A stretch of 64,000 nt of DNA, taken from positions 17,844,519-17,908,518 of the forward strand of contig NC_060236.1 in NCBI RefSeq assembly GCF_021155775.2, read 5' to 3'. The position numbers were made by a program, and so were the translations under genes. Source of the DNA: Neodiprion pinetum. Its lineage: Eukaryota; Arthropoda; Insecta; Hymenoptera; Diprionidae. This document shows, piece by piece, positions 10,700 to 23,225 of this stretch (position 1 is the first letter of the stretch; every line of letters starts with the position of its first letter). The notes beneath the pieces are model-generated. The model was not told where the DNA came from and made no database searches. It saw nothing but the letters and a program-made list of their open reading frames with translations.

Positions 10700-13660
10700 T
10701 TCACAGTGATTCCGTGCGAAAATTTTTACTTTGCTTTATATACATGTACACGTATTGCGTATTATACAAACGATATGTCAACCGTGCCTAAACACGCAGC
10801 AAGTTGGGTAATGCGAATCATTAAATACTGTTTGTATCGCACGATCGCACGAGACATTTAAGAGTATTCCCGAGATTCGATCACATTCTTTTGTGAAATA
10901 TCGGTAATTCGATTTGAATTTGTTGTGATTTGATTGATCAGGTGTTAAGAAGTGAGCTGCGCTCAGCTGTATGAAGCGAAAAATTATCATATGTATTGAT
11001 AAAAGAATAATTTGCAAAATATAATCTCTAAAGAAATGGATTGAAAATTTGGACGATGTTTGTTCACCCCTCGCTGAACAATGCACAATTCCTGACGTTG
11101 GCACGATAATTTTACAAAAAATTGCAAATAATTCCATGTTTGGAGAAAAAAATTATACCGATTCTCGTAAACATTCTTAAATTAGTCACGTCGACCCGTG
11201 CTGCTCAAAACGCCTCAACCTCAATCGACAAACGTATAATATAACAACTAAAGAAATATCTCGCGGGGGTCTAAAATATTTGTTAGTCACAATACCCATT
11301 TGCAACATTGTGAACTGAGCTAAAATTTAAATTTGTTTCACTATATTTGATTTGGTTACATTTAGTTTCAAAATAGTTATTACAACTAGGAAATATATTT
11401 GAAGACCATCTGATGGCTGTAATAAATTGTGCATGGTAGACTGAACTTTATATTTTTTCAGTGTACAACCCGATAAGAAAGTTTCACACGAGAAAAAAAT
11501 CGTATTTTTCATGATAGTTGCATTACGTGGTGGAGTATTTTAAAATAATGCCATCGTATTTTTAAATTTTCGTTATATATAAACAATAATTGTAAAAGTT
11601 AAATATATGTATATTGCGATTAAATTTTCCTATTTTATAAGGAAATCATACAATTTTCCAAATTATTATTTTTCCTTCATTTACCTACTAAAATATGAAG
11701 TATGAAAAAAAAGAAACAGAAATCCATGAAACTTTGCCCTATTGCCCGCAGCACACGTTATTTATACTTGCTATCAGAATGGGGGACGAGTGTATTTTGT
11801 TATAAGTGCAAATAATCATCATTAAGAAAACGTTACAGTTAGCGAAAATTGTAATTATAAGTATAACCTAACTCCGATTAACAAAAATGTGTCCACCCCC
11901 AACGCAACGGTAATATTTTTATGTAATACTTACATAATGCGGTAATTTTTTTTTAACTTATTTTGAAAAAAAAAAACACTCTTACAGTTTGAAAACATGT
12001 TTTCCGAATTCGGTAAAACAGTAGCTACTTTGGACAATATTTACAATCTACTCAAGTGCAGCTCCAATAAAATACTTATATAGAGCGAAATGATTTTGCT
12101 GATAAACAATCAGCTTAATTGGTGAAATAATTCATAAACAAATATACGTTTTCTCTTCAGAGTTAACGATTGGTGGTAAATTTTACAAAGGATTTATTCC
12201 ATTTTACCACCATTTCGCTCTACAAACAGCAAATGTAATTTTGCGAAGGCTAATTGACCCCAGCAAACATTCGTACTTGAGTACACGTTTACCGTTAACT
12301 TTATCAGTCTCTTATTTACAGTCGCATAAATAATTTGACAAACGTGCAAAGCGTCATTTTGAGAAGAAAAAGATTCGTTAATTTGGAACAACGTTTTATT
12401 GTTCACAAATCATTTTGAATAAGTTTTCCAACTTGTATGCTATATCAAAGTTTTCAATTTTAGATTATACCATTCGACATCGGATAGTGAAAAAACGGCT
12501 AATTATTTAGGAATAAATTGTTTTCAGAATGTGAAATGAATTCTCATAGAATTTGGTATTTTGGTTAATTTTTTTTGACCATTAAAATCCTCGTACAGTT
12601 TTTATGATCTTTAATAATCGGCAGCATTCGGAATAACGTAACAAGTGACGGAAACAGATTTTCTTTTTTTTTTTCCCCCGCAGCAGTCAATTCAACACTT
12701 CCATAATTTGTTCACCGTATAAATCCGAGTGCAAAACAATATCGGTGCGAAGTTATAAAAATTGATATATTTAACGATAGCAACATATTTATATATGATT
12801 AAAAAATTCGAGTTTCGTTGAATTTGTATAGTAAAGTAAACAGTAATCTTGCGCATAACATAAGCCATTGTATGATAATAATAATCAAATAGAAAGAACC
12901 GACCAGATTTTTAACAATTTTAAATCGGTTTGAAACGAATCATCGATATCACTAATCTTGTTTTTCATAATTCCAGTGTATTCCATAATTGTTGGTAGTA
13001 TTTAAACAAGCGATCTAATCCGTAGTCCACGGATATAATAATTTTACGAACAACGCTCACCTAACGACTATACCTCGTGACAAAATTAATAAAAAGTCTC
13101 GAATTTGGCCAAACAAACTCCAAACTACGCCGGCATAAAACATTGCAAAATGCTTTGTGGACGGTATGAATAATAAAGGGTACGCAGAGAAATTACAGAG
13201 GCCAACTTGAACCGAACCGAAATATTTTCCCGCATTGCCACGTCGCGTCACTTAATTGATCCTGCAGATCGCACACAATATTGCCGCGAAAGGTATCCTG
13301 TTATGTAATTAATTGCTGTAGGGTGAGAGAACCGGAAAGCGAACGGCGCACTGCGAAGGCTCGCAGGTATCGAGTAGCAATATCGGGAATGGAGAAGCAC
13401 GCCATTCGACTATCATGTGCGGAATGCTTTGAGGATTACTGAAACGTTCCCGCGGCACAGCCGAGGGTGCAGCTATCGTCGAGTGCTCGGAACAACGGCG
13501 TGCCGGGAAATTACATTTACGTATATACGTTGTGCACTCACACAACCGCAGATACCCAGGCGGCGAGTTTATTTTGTTACAATATTGAAAATTGCCTCGG
13601 ATTCGTTTTACTTATGGAATTATGCGCATAGATGCGTCGCATTTCGTCGGAATTATATCA
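10700..13660. other. intergenic, no gene seen
   Basis: AT-rich. A small hairpin with arms TGGTGGTAAA/TTTTACCACCA lies at about 12170-12210. A moderately GC-rich patch at 13260-13560 has short frames only. No recognisable protein. Confidence 0.5.
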
Positions 13661-13666
13661 CTGATT

Positions 13667-14075
13667 GTGAGAGAAATTTTTAGTTCCGGTTACCGCTCGG
13701 TCCTTAACTATGTTTCATTTTTTACCACAATCGGGAAATGAAAATCAGTTTTCTAGCTGTTACCGGAAAGGCTGGTAACCGTTACTATTCTTTATCATTA
13801 CGATCACTGTGACTATATTTTCTTGCAACCGTTGCGATAATTTAATGCTTGTGCAAGAATAAATTGACGTGCCTTGCCTTGTTTGACTAAAAAAGTAGCG
13901 TAAATCGAACAAACTGATCTTGCGTTGCAATTACCAGAAAAGGATCGACGATAGCGCAAAATGGTTAGGCGTACCTCGTTTTTCGTAATTCCAACAATAT
14001 TCAAACAGTTCTTTCAACGGTACCTATTTTACTGAATTTTCCTAGCTACTGTAACAAATGAAATTTTTTTCAGTG
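13667..14075 (+). mobile_element. CACTGAGAGAAATTT-family miniature element, good copy
   Basis: A roughly 410-base element with ends like TGTGAGAGAAATTTTTAG and, on the other side, the complement of CACTGAAAAAAATTTC, followed by TA. Internally it has the family marks TTCCGGTTACCGCTCGGTCC, TGTTACCGGAAAG, ATAAATTGACG and GGATCGACGATAGCGCAAAA. There is no coding capacity. The first 110 bases are partly self-complementary. Confidence 0.85.
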
Positions 14076-14079
14076 TATA

Positions 14080-15180
14080 CAGTGCAGGAATGTATTGTTC
14101 AGCGATTTAGAAATTTCAACCTGCATCGATGGTTTTGTTTTTTTTTTTTTTGTTAGTCTAGTTGTCGATTAATCAATCATATTTTTTATTCGTTAGTTAT
14201 ATTTGGTTTATCGGATATTTTGAGGATTCTTAATCAAAGAAAGAACTATTTTTATTACGCACCTATACGAGCTGTAGTATGGTTATGTAATACAAGTGAA
14301 GATCGTTCAGAAGAGTTCCAGGATTTTGAAACTGGTGTACTGTTTTTTTTTTTTTTTTTATATATTTGCAGCACTATACAGTCGTCTTGGAGTGTTCTCA
14401 AATTTCTCGCGTTCTCAAGTTTTCTTTTATTGATTTTCAATTAAAAATTGTCACTTTTATACATTCATTTCGCAGCGCTAACAGAATTACACTTCAAAAA
14501 ATCATTATCGCATGAGTGATTGATTTTTTGTCGTTGTTGATAATGATTTGGTGATCGGTAGACATGTCGATTATTTTTTCCGCAGTATTATTCATAGAAT
14601 CACTTTTATACCTTATACTTGAATAAAATTATTAATCATACAGTTATAAACCAAAATTATTCCGATAACTTGTTACATTCCAAGTTCCTGCAGATTCGAC
14701 GTTTCTCAAATGCTTCAAACTTTGTAGATTGTACAACAAATCGAACGGACCAAATAAAAAAGACAATCTTCTTAAATTATATAGTTATGTATATTAATAT
14801 TATACAATCCTGTATTGGAATGTTAATTTTTATACTAATTACACGTAGTATTAAGAAATCAATTTTTACATAATCTGCACAATATTTACGATATTAAAAA
14901 AAAAGTCTGTCAGGCTGTCTTGTAATCGTGTAACAATTCGACTGTGACACAATAATCGCAGAAACTGTGTTTGAATAATCGATTTTCAATCTCTGGGGAA
15001 ATTATAGCCTCACACGTATGTTGGCCACACATCGCGTGTCAGTAATTGAATTAGAACGTTAAAGTTGCCTGACGGTTGTTATAAACGGCAGCAGACGCAA
15101 CATTCTTTCTCAGTTTACACAGTATATTTACAAGTACCAAGGGATTATTCACTGACGAATCAAGTGACGAACGACGTCGA
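14080..15180. other. intergenic, no gene seen
   Basis: AT-rich, with T runs at 14140 and 14342. No recognisable coding or structural feature. Confidence 0.5.
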
Positions 15181-15520
15181 ACGGTTTCAAAATGATTTCA
15201 AAACGGTTTAAAAATGATTCCAAGCTGTCTCAAACTAATTTTCAAAAGTTTCTAACTGATACGACAGCGGTTTCAAGCTGTGTTAAACTAGTTCAAGGAC
15301 TTTCAAACGATTTGTAAATGGATTGAAATAGTTTTTGAGCAGTTTCAAATGATTTCAAACTAATTTCAGTCAGTCTGTTACGGTTTCAACGTCGTTTCAA
15401 GCGATATTCTCAAAGGTTTAAAACTGTTTGCGAATAATGTTTAAATAAATTTAAACGGATTCCAGCGATTCCATGCAATTTCTGGCCGATTGTGATCAAA
15501 ACTGGTTTGTGATTTCAACG
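15180..15520. repeat. degenerate short-period repeat (TTTCAAA/GTTTCAA words)
   Basis: The words TTTCAA, GATTTCAAA, GGTTTCAA and GTTTAAA recur every 10-20 bases over about 330 bases without a fixed unit, as in an ancient minisatellite or cryptic simple repeat. Similar ATTTCA-rich blocks occur at 29.5 and 61.65 kb. Confidence 0.55.
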
Positions 15521-18270
15521 AGTAAATAGCCCATTGATAAGCACCGTTTGATACGTAGCGAGAAAAATTCTCGACCATTGGGGAAATGGCCTGGAAATTT
15601 AAAAGATGGAATTATTTTTTAATTTTTTGTTTGCATCAACGAGCTTTAAAAGCTGCAGTATGGAATGGGATGCGATTGAACTGATGTAGAAACAGCCAAA
15701 TCGCATCTGTAAAAAAATTCTATTTGGAGAATCTCATAACATAACAGTTCAATCTGAATAAGAACAACAGCAACAAAAAAATTCTCTTCGATAAAGTAAA
15801 ATGTAATGAATTTTCTTTTTTCTCCGTCACAAGTTTTTATAGTACATTTACATTATATTCGTCCCAGGCAAATGCAGTTAATGCAGAATATATGAAGCGT
15901 TCCACGCTCTTTCATAATCCAACGTTACTAATGCCTTCGATATTTATCTTTCTGATTTTTTCACCCCATACAGCTTATATGCTTGTACGTAAAAAATTGT
16001 CTCACACAGAGGGAAACATCTGTAGTTACGGTTCTTATATACACTTAATACTTTAATTTTTGACCTAATCGAAAAATATAACCCTGGCTAAGAAATAAAA
16101 ATTCATTTTGTCACCGAAACTATAAAATGTAGTACATGCCGCTATTCTTTTTGATTATAGTTACTCTTGGTATATTTTCATGTAATTATTGCAATAATTT
16201 GACATTGGTGTTGCGAGTAATTGACGGTAAAGGCATCGTTCGATTGAGAAAATGTAGTTGATTAAACAAACTGATTCGATGTAGCAACAACCAGAAAATG
16301 TACAATGTCGGCAATTACAACAACACTAAATATTTACTATTACCAAATTTCCTTGCAAATTTCAACAAATATTTCAATTGTTCGGTATCGTCGCGATACC
16401 AATTTAATGAAAAATATTCTAGCAGGTAACCGAAAGCGAATGAAATATTCCCCCGTGCACGCAATGATATAAATGCAGTGAATTCGTCGGCGATCGTATT
16501 GATGGGCGTAATAGGGTTTGGATAATGCATAACCCCCATGAATGGTAAATGCAAACTTGGCTCCTCGAACGCAAACAAGACAACCCTTGCAATATATTAC
16601 ACAGGCATCGAAGAAGGGCTTCGCTCCACCCTTGCTGCTCAGCGTTTGCTTGGCTACGACGTATAGGAAAAGGACATTAGCATCCCCATGATGGGCCGGT
16701 GACTCGATCCTTACGCTCTGGAACGCGCCTTCTTAGAACTCTCAACGATCTCTCGCGCCTCAAAACAACCCCCTACACGACGTCGAGAAGCGGCGAGAAT
16801 CAGTTCATGAATCTTCAATGAATGGAGGCGCCTCTATACACTCGGCCATGAATTTACAATCGCGAAAATTGACGGTCCAAATTTTGTTTCGTAATGTTTG
16901 TGCACGCAAAAGTACTCGTAACAGCCTCCAGGTTACAAAGGACGACGACAACTGTTTGACTAACTATTTCAGTTCTTTGGTTCGAGTGAATTTGTATTTT
17001 TAATTCTTTGTTTCTTTTTTTTTGTATATTCATTTCCGTATCTCATGGCTCTGTGAAATCGGCAATTCTGTAATTGAACAGCTAGCATCAACTTTAATCC
17101 ATTGATAGATTCAGATTTTGTAAACGGAACGAATACGTTCCGATTAAAATTATAAGTAGGTTAGCTACCAAAAATCATTATTAGCATACATTTATCAATA
17201 GTTCCGTATTTTTTATTAAAAGCAAGACGTAAAATGAAAATGCAAAATTGATCCTAATAAATCATTTATAATGGTCGCAGACTGAAATTTCATTCTGACT
17301 TGTACGATCTGTGAGGAATGTATCGAACGCAATCGATTCAAAGTACAACATAGAAAATGCTCGATTTTTATGGAAATATCATCGACTAAAATAGTTCATT
17401 TTCATAATAAATTTCGTGCGATGAGTTTTTCCCCTGTAACTGGAGTATTGTTCATTTTTCTTAAATACCCGAGGAGATGATCGTAAATTGTGGAAAGCAT
17501 CCCCTGCAAGCTTCAAAGTGTTAGAGATTTGAAGGGATTGAGTAAAGTTAACGTGTGTCATCGAATTGAAATTCTTGAAATAATTTCCCAAAATTCAGAA
17601 GACTTTGGCAAAACTTACAACGAACTTTCATGATTTTATGGTACTTATTTTCCGGTGTATTCAAGATCTTTCACATCAAAAATTGATTAGGTATACACAC
17701 ACACATATATATATATATGTTACATATGCTTTAAAGCTGCAGGGTCAAAGTCTCGAATCTAGTTTCTTTCTGGACAAATCATTGAAGCACTGATAGCGCG
17801 TGAATATTTGCTAAGAAAAGTTCCTACGGCATAAAATTAACATACCCACCTTATGAGATTTATTGTATAGAAAATAGTTACAATACCATAATTTGTACTA
17901 AATTCTGGACAATTGAAAGAACTTTTAAGCGATCCCTTAGGACCTGATATAAAATGCAAAATGAAAATAATATATATAACACTTGCAACAGCAACTTATT
18001 ATACTTGAACGGAGTTTTTGAAAAGAAGCGAAACAATGGTACACCGCATCAGTCGATACGTTACAAGGATGAACCGGATCAGTATTTTTAAAACTAGTAA
18101 GACTCCTTACGAGTTGCGTCAGCTATTATTTCTTTAACAAAGTTTTTCACGTCAAACGAACTTCTGTTAAGAAAACAAATCGATTTCGGACCGTGTTAAT
18201 TTACCGCAAGTGCTTTACGGCTCCCGTCAAAAAGAAATTGAAACTAAATAGACGCCTTCAGTTGCAAAAC
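15521..18270. other. intergenic, no gene seen (contains a decayed element at 16.0 kb)
   Basis: AT-rich, apart from a GC-balanced stretch at 16600-16800 with no domain-bearing frame. A CA/TA microsatellite lies at 17697-17720. Confidence 0.5.
16004..16320 (+). mobile_element. decayed relative of the CACTGAGAGAAATTT family
   Basis: From CACAGAGGGAAACATCTGTA onward the order of family blocks is kept (GTTACGGTTC, AATCGAAAAATATA, CTATTCTTTTT, TTGCAATAATTTGAC, AACAAACTGATTCGATG), but most positions have changed. Confidence 0.5.
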
Positions 18271-18560
18271 CGAAACCGATCTATCGCAGCTTGGCCTCGT
18301 AAAAATACCGTCGCACACTAGCGGAGGGTGAGTGTCGAGCTTGCGGGAGAAAAAGCCAGGGATTGTCGGGAGTTCCCGGGGCAGGACTGACACCTCGTTG
18401 AGAGCAAAGCTGGAATTTCGGAGCGGGGCGCTCGATGCGGTTGGCGGGTTGGGCGAGTGACATACGAGCCGGTCTGTTGGTGACAGGTCAGCCAGCTCTA
18501 CCGGTCACTCTTATACACCCCTGCATCGTCCCGGGCCTATCGCTGTCGCAGCCTCTATTA
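18270..18560. promoter_or_regulatory. GC-rich patch of unknown role
   Basis: GC-rich island of about 290 bases. The 60-residue frame on the minus strand is Pro/Ala/Arg-rich and looks compositional. It may be regulatory. Confidence 0.25.
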
Positions 18561-19204
18561 TCATATTTATTAACTGCCGCCGCACCGTAACGCGGTGCTT
18601 ATACATATCCATCGTCCGTATAACTGCTAACACCTAGAACATCCACCCACCGACACCAAGGGAGCACGTGCCTGATCTGGAAATATCAGCAAACCGTAAC
18701 GCCGACGGGCGTGAAGTTCAGTAGCGTACCAAGTTTTGCCGCGAGACAAATTCTTACGCCGAAATCGATTTCCCCTCGACTGTTTTACGGCGCGTTTGTG
18801 TCGTTGCGGTTCGCAAAGAAAATCAATTTCTTAACGCACTAGTGCGGGAATTTGATGTTTTCCGCACTCGTTCGGGTGCGCAAAATCGAATTTTCCGCAC
18901 TCAGTTAGGAAAAATGGCATGCGCATAATAATTAAGTCATGGACAGTTGTTCTCCGTAAGAAAAGATAATTGCGGGTGTTACAAGCAATTGAATTTCACT
19001 GATTTCGTAATGTACAGATGTACCTATTAGCATTGGGTGACGTCATATCGTTGCGGTTTAAAAACCTGCTGTATTTTCTTCAATTTTTGTTTGATCGGAA
19101 AAATTAAAAAGTATGCCTTATAATTACTTATGGTCTTTTTCCGCTTAATACGAACATAAAATGCTTTTCGTTCAAAGACCCAGTGTCGTCGTGTACTCGT
19201 TTGA

Positions 19205-19500
19205 TCGCTCGGAGAAGGATTTATATTTGCGGTTATTATACTGTCCGTGACTATTTTCATAACCACAACCATTTTACCATAACCTAAGAGAAATATAGTT
19301 TTGGATATAAAATGAAAACTGGTTTTGTAACAGTGTAAAACAGAAGATCTAATATTTGTTACTATTCTTTTTCCTATAGTCATACATACTATACTTTCTC
19401 GCAACTATTGCGATAGTTTGATGTTAAGAACTTATGTAACTGAAAACATGTAACCAATTAAATAATAAACAAACTCATTGCTACGACAGCAAAACAATTT
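19205..19500 (+). mobile_element. decayed relative of the CACTGAGAGAAATTT family
   Basis: Blocks such as TGACTATTTTCATAACC, AAATATAGTTTTGGATATAA, TTACTATTCTTTTTCC and CTCGCAACTATTGCGATAG follow the order of the family. The ends are not definable. Confidence 0.45.
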
Positions 19501-20434
19501 CCTATACTGGCAACTGTAATAATCGCATGAAATAGTTGTACTAATCTTACTACATTTTTTTTTTTTTTTGCAGTTTTAAAGCTACTTAAATCGTTGTAAT
19601 TCTAACCATACCTACACTGAGAGAACCGATTTCGGGAACCCTACTATTCAAATGTAGTAGATTCGACTATTCGCATAGTTGATTTAATCATTGAAGCTAC
19701 TTACGTTCACCATTTTGCGTACAGGAAATATTGTGTGCTTTGCACCCATAAAGTGACGGTTACTATCGATATAGTTGACCAGACTAAGAGTTCAGATAGT
19801 TGTCACGAAATGTCACTAGTCGTCAGCTTTCTGGTCAGAACACGACAGTTATTTTCACTAGAGATCCTTCTCGCGGTGCGTATTATTGTAAAATTGTCCG
19901 GTGGTTCACCGAATCGAGAGTAGAATTTTTCTTGGTCACGAAAGCTGTTCTGTACTTACGCTACTGTATAAACGCGGGCGTGAATATGTGTGCTTAAATA
20001 TATACGCGTGCAGATGTGTTCCCATGTAGAAACGTGGCAATGACAGCAGCACGTGGCCATCCCCGATTTGTTGTTTGATACGATTACGCCGTATCCTTAA
20101 GGCTGCACGAGTCTGCACGATGCATTTGCACGTCACCGCATTCTCACGCGATTATTTCATTATAGATTTCAATGTCTGCGCAGAAAATTTTATCGCTGTA
20201 CTGTGAAAAAATTTTACTTTTCGTAGTTACGAGAAAATTCCGTAGTAAAATGGTGTCGTTAGAATAACAGTTTAAATATAACAAGAAATTGTGTTACAAG
20301 TAAATATTCTGGGTGATTGTCGTTGCCGATATTTATACATTTTCTCATTATTGCAACTTTGATCTGTTTGACAGACTGCATTTTTCACTCGAATGACAGT
20401 TTTACATCAATTCATTATTCCACCAATGTCGACT

Positions 20435-20645
20435 TATTGCCGATAGGAACAAAAAAATATAGTACGAGTGAATAGAATAGAAAACAGAATAGTAATCACA
20501 GACTAGGTTTTTTGATTACAGTTATAAAACTCATTTTCGTTTTGTACTGGGAATCGTACTTTTTCGGTTCTGATAAATGAAAATAATAGTCAAGTACTGT
20601 ACAGTAACCACAACTATAAATTTTTCTTACTGTATACCAATATCG
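20435..20645 (-). mobile_element. decayed relative of the CACTGAGAGAAATTT family
   Basis: Plus-strand blocks AATATAGTACGAGTGA, AAACTCATTTTCGTTTTGTA, GAAAATAATAGTCAAG and ACCACAACTATAAATTTTTC are the reverse order of the family, so this is a minus-oriented remnant. Confidence 0.45.
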
Positions 20646-22675
20646 ATAAATAGAACAATCATTATCACTTAATCAATGAAACAAGCAGGAGAAATTCACT
20701 TGCCTGAAAAATTCAATCATAGAACTTCCCGCGATTCCAGAGTTACTTGAGAGTATGTAAATCTTTGATTTTACTGAAAATCTAAACCGGTCTAATTGGA
20801 GGTATAAAATGAAATAAAGTTACCAGTAGATAAAATTTCATACCAATAAAATATTCATACATGCATTACACCATATAACGGTTATGCGATAATGGAAATT
20901 ATAATTATAGATACCAGTACATTGAAAGTTCTTGTGAGTTTTCGCAAAGAGGTTGCACAAATTTCACCGTATATAAGGTAACAATAAATTTTCAACACCG
21001 CCGGTTGAGTAATCAAAAATGTGAGTACGCAAAATATTATGGAAACAGTTATTGTTGGTACGAAGAAAAAATTACTCACGTCTTTCCCCTCCACGATGAT
21101 TTCACCCCGTGAGCTTTCCTTCTAGGAACCCCATATTATACATCAAAATAGGAACATACGTATTAGAAAGGGATTAATCTCTTATTGTATGTGTACCAAT
21201 AGAAGATTAGTTGCCCCCTTCCCTCAACAAGTTACCCTCCGAACGAAGGTTTAATTTCGTCGGCATTTTCATAACAACGAATTATTCCGATATATCCCGC
21301 AATCAATACTGCAATGCAGTTATACAAGCTCAGCAATTAGGAACATCGGTTAATAAATACCTTAGGATGTGTGGGACGTACAGTCAGGACGAAAATGCGT
21401 CGAAACAGCAACGTGACGTGAAGAAAATCAACAATTTGAGAAAAGCTTTGATAATCGGAAAGTTTCAAATTCCTAAACTTTGGTGTTTTTGCGTTTATTC
21501 TGCTCAATGGCCAGATCCCAAAATAATTGTCGGAAAAATATTCAAAGAATCTAACATAACAGTACGGTTATAATGCTGAAGTATAATTCTTGTTAAGCAT
21601 CTGCTGCACCGTATTTACGAAAATCTATCTTTATACACTCTAGAGATGACTGATATGTAAAAAAAAATGTCAGACAATCTCTGGAGATCTCTACGGTTAG
21701 CAAAATGGATAAAAAAAAAATTTGAACGATCTTAAAATAAACCATTTTCTTTAATTGCCGATATCTCAGCTTGTGTCATTAGAATTTTCTCAGAATTATT
21801 TCTATCAGATCGTAGCATTGTTGTTTCATTTCTGATCACCGTCATTGACGCAAGCAGCATTGCTAAAAGTCTTTTAAACGGGTTTTCCTCATTTCCTAAC
21901 CTAATCTTTGATTCAGACGTCGATTCATCTTGAACAAACAAGTAATAAGAGTTTTCCAATTAAAATTAACTGTTCAAAAAAAAAAATACCTATTACAGGA
22001 ACTTTTGTAGTTAAATGTAACTAGACCAACTTGTTCAGTGAAACTTTTCAAACCTTTGTTTCAACACTTTCTTGAGCTGACTGTACGTCGAAGGATCCTT
22101 AATCCTATAACGACTACCCTCGCCTATCTCGCACGGTATAACACAGGTACATCGGGCCTACACAAAGGTCGAGCACATACAACACCGTATGAAGAAGCTG
22201 GCAATAAACAGGTGCCTGTAAAATCCGCACGCTGCAGGCAAATATATGTATGTAGAAACGGGAACGGGAACGTTCGCCGGGTATCCTGTGCCGAGTATTA
22301 AGCTCGCAGTGAAGATCGGCTTACCTTAATATTTGTTGGCATCGGGGTCTGCAGCCGAGTTGAGGGGAGATAGAGTCGTACGGCTCGCCAGTTTCGCTGC
22401 ATTGAGCAGCGTGAGGCAGGGGTTGCCATGACAGTAAAACTTATTGGCCGAAGCAATGATCAAAATACGAGACATGTAATGAAACGTTCTTACACAGTTT
22501 TATTGGCATCGAGAGATACATCGGGCTGAGTGAGAGGCCCGAGTCCGTCCGTTCTGCACTACCTTTGAAGTCCCTGTGCGGCCTCAGGTGATGAAATGTT
22601 CCCCGGCTCTTTTAGCCCGCCACAATCACTTCGGAGGTATTTGGAGATAGAAATTTGAAGCGCGGATCGAACGTG

Positions 22676-23036
22676 TCGAGAGGAAACGGCGAAACTTACA
22701 ATTAGCAGGCTGAGTTGCCGACTGCGCATGCGCGAAAGGATCGAACTGTACTGGTCGGTGAGATCGGGACGCGGTGATATTTTTGTCTGCAGGGCAGGGG
22801 TGCCAACTCACTCAAAACGGGGCATGACACGCCAAACTCTCCCGTGTCGAATTGCGATTTGATATTAACAGTGATCAGTTTATGCATGAACAATTAGAAC
22901 ACTCTATAACCCGACAAAATTGGCCTCCCGTACATGCGTATAACCTCCGTAATTTGAGTTTCACAACCGAAGCTCAAATTGGCCACCTGCATGAAAATAC
23001 GACATAAATCTGGTAAGTTCCACGGTTTCCTTTCGG
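22676..23036. mobile_element. GCGCATGCGC-family inverted-repeat element
   Basis: Ends are like CGAGAGGAAACGGCGAAACTTA and the complement CCGAAAGGAAACCGTGGAAC. TGCGCATGCGC lies 50-60 bases in from the left end. Shared inner blocks are GATATTTTTGTCTGC, GCCAACTCA, CATGACAC and, on the right, AACCTCCGTAA and GCTCAAATTGGCC. Noncoding. Confidence 0.65.
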
Positions 23037-23225
23037 TAGATTTACGGCGTTTCGAATGGCTTTTAGGTATTATTTTATTAATATCTCTTTATTATTTACA
23101 AAAAACTTTATAATAATATCTCTAGGTATTTTTTTCACCGTCACACACGTATATGCTACTATTACTATATTTATCATTATATTAACATTAATAATATCAA
23201 TTCTCTAACGTTATGTATAATATAT

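Larger units (their letters stand above)
18561..22670. other. intergenic, no gene seen
   Basis: Mostly AT-rich, with the decayed elements listed separately. About 19617-19990 starts CACTGAGAGAACCGATTTCG, so it may be another miniature element, but I cannot place its right end. GC-balanced stretches at 22060-22420 and 22500-22630 have no recognisable product. Confidence 0.5.
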
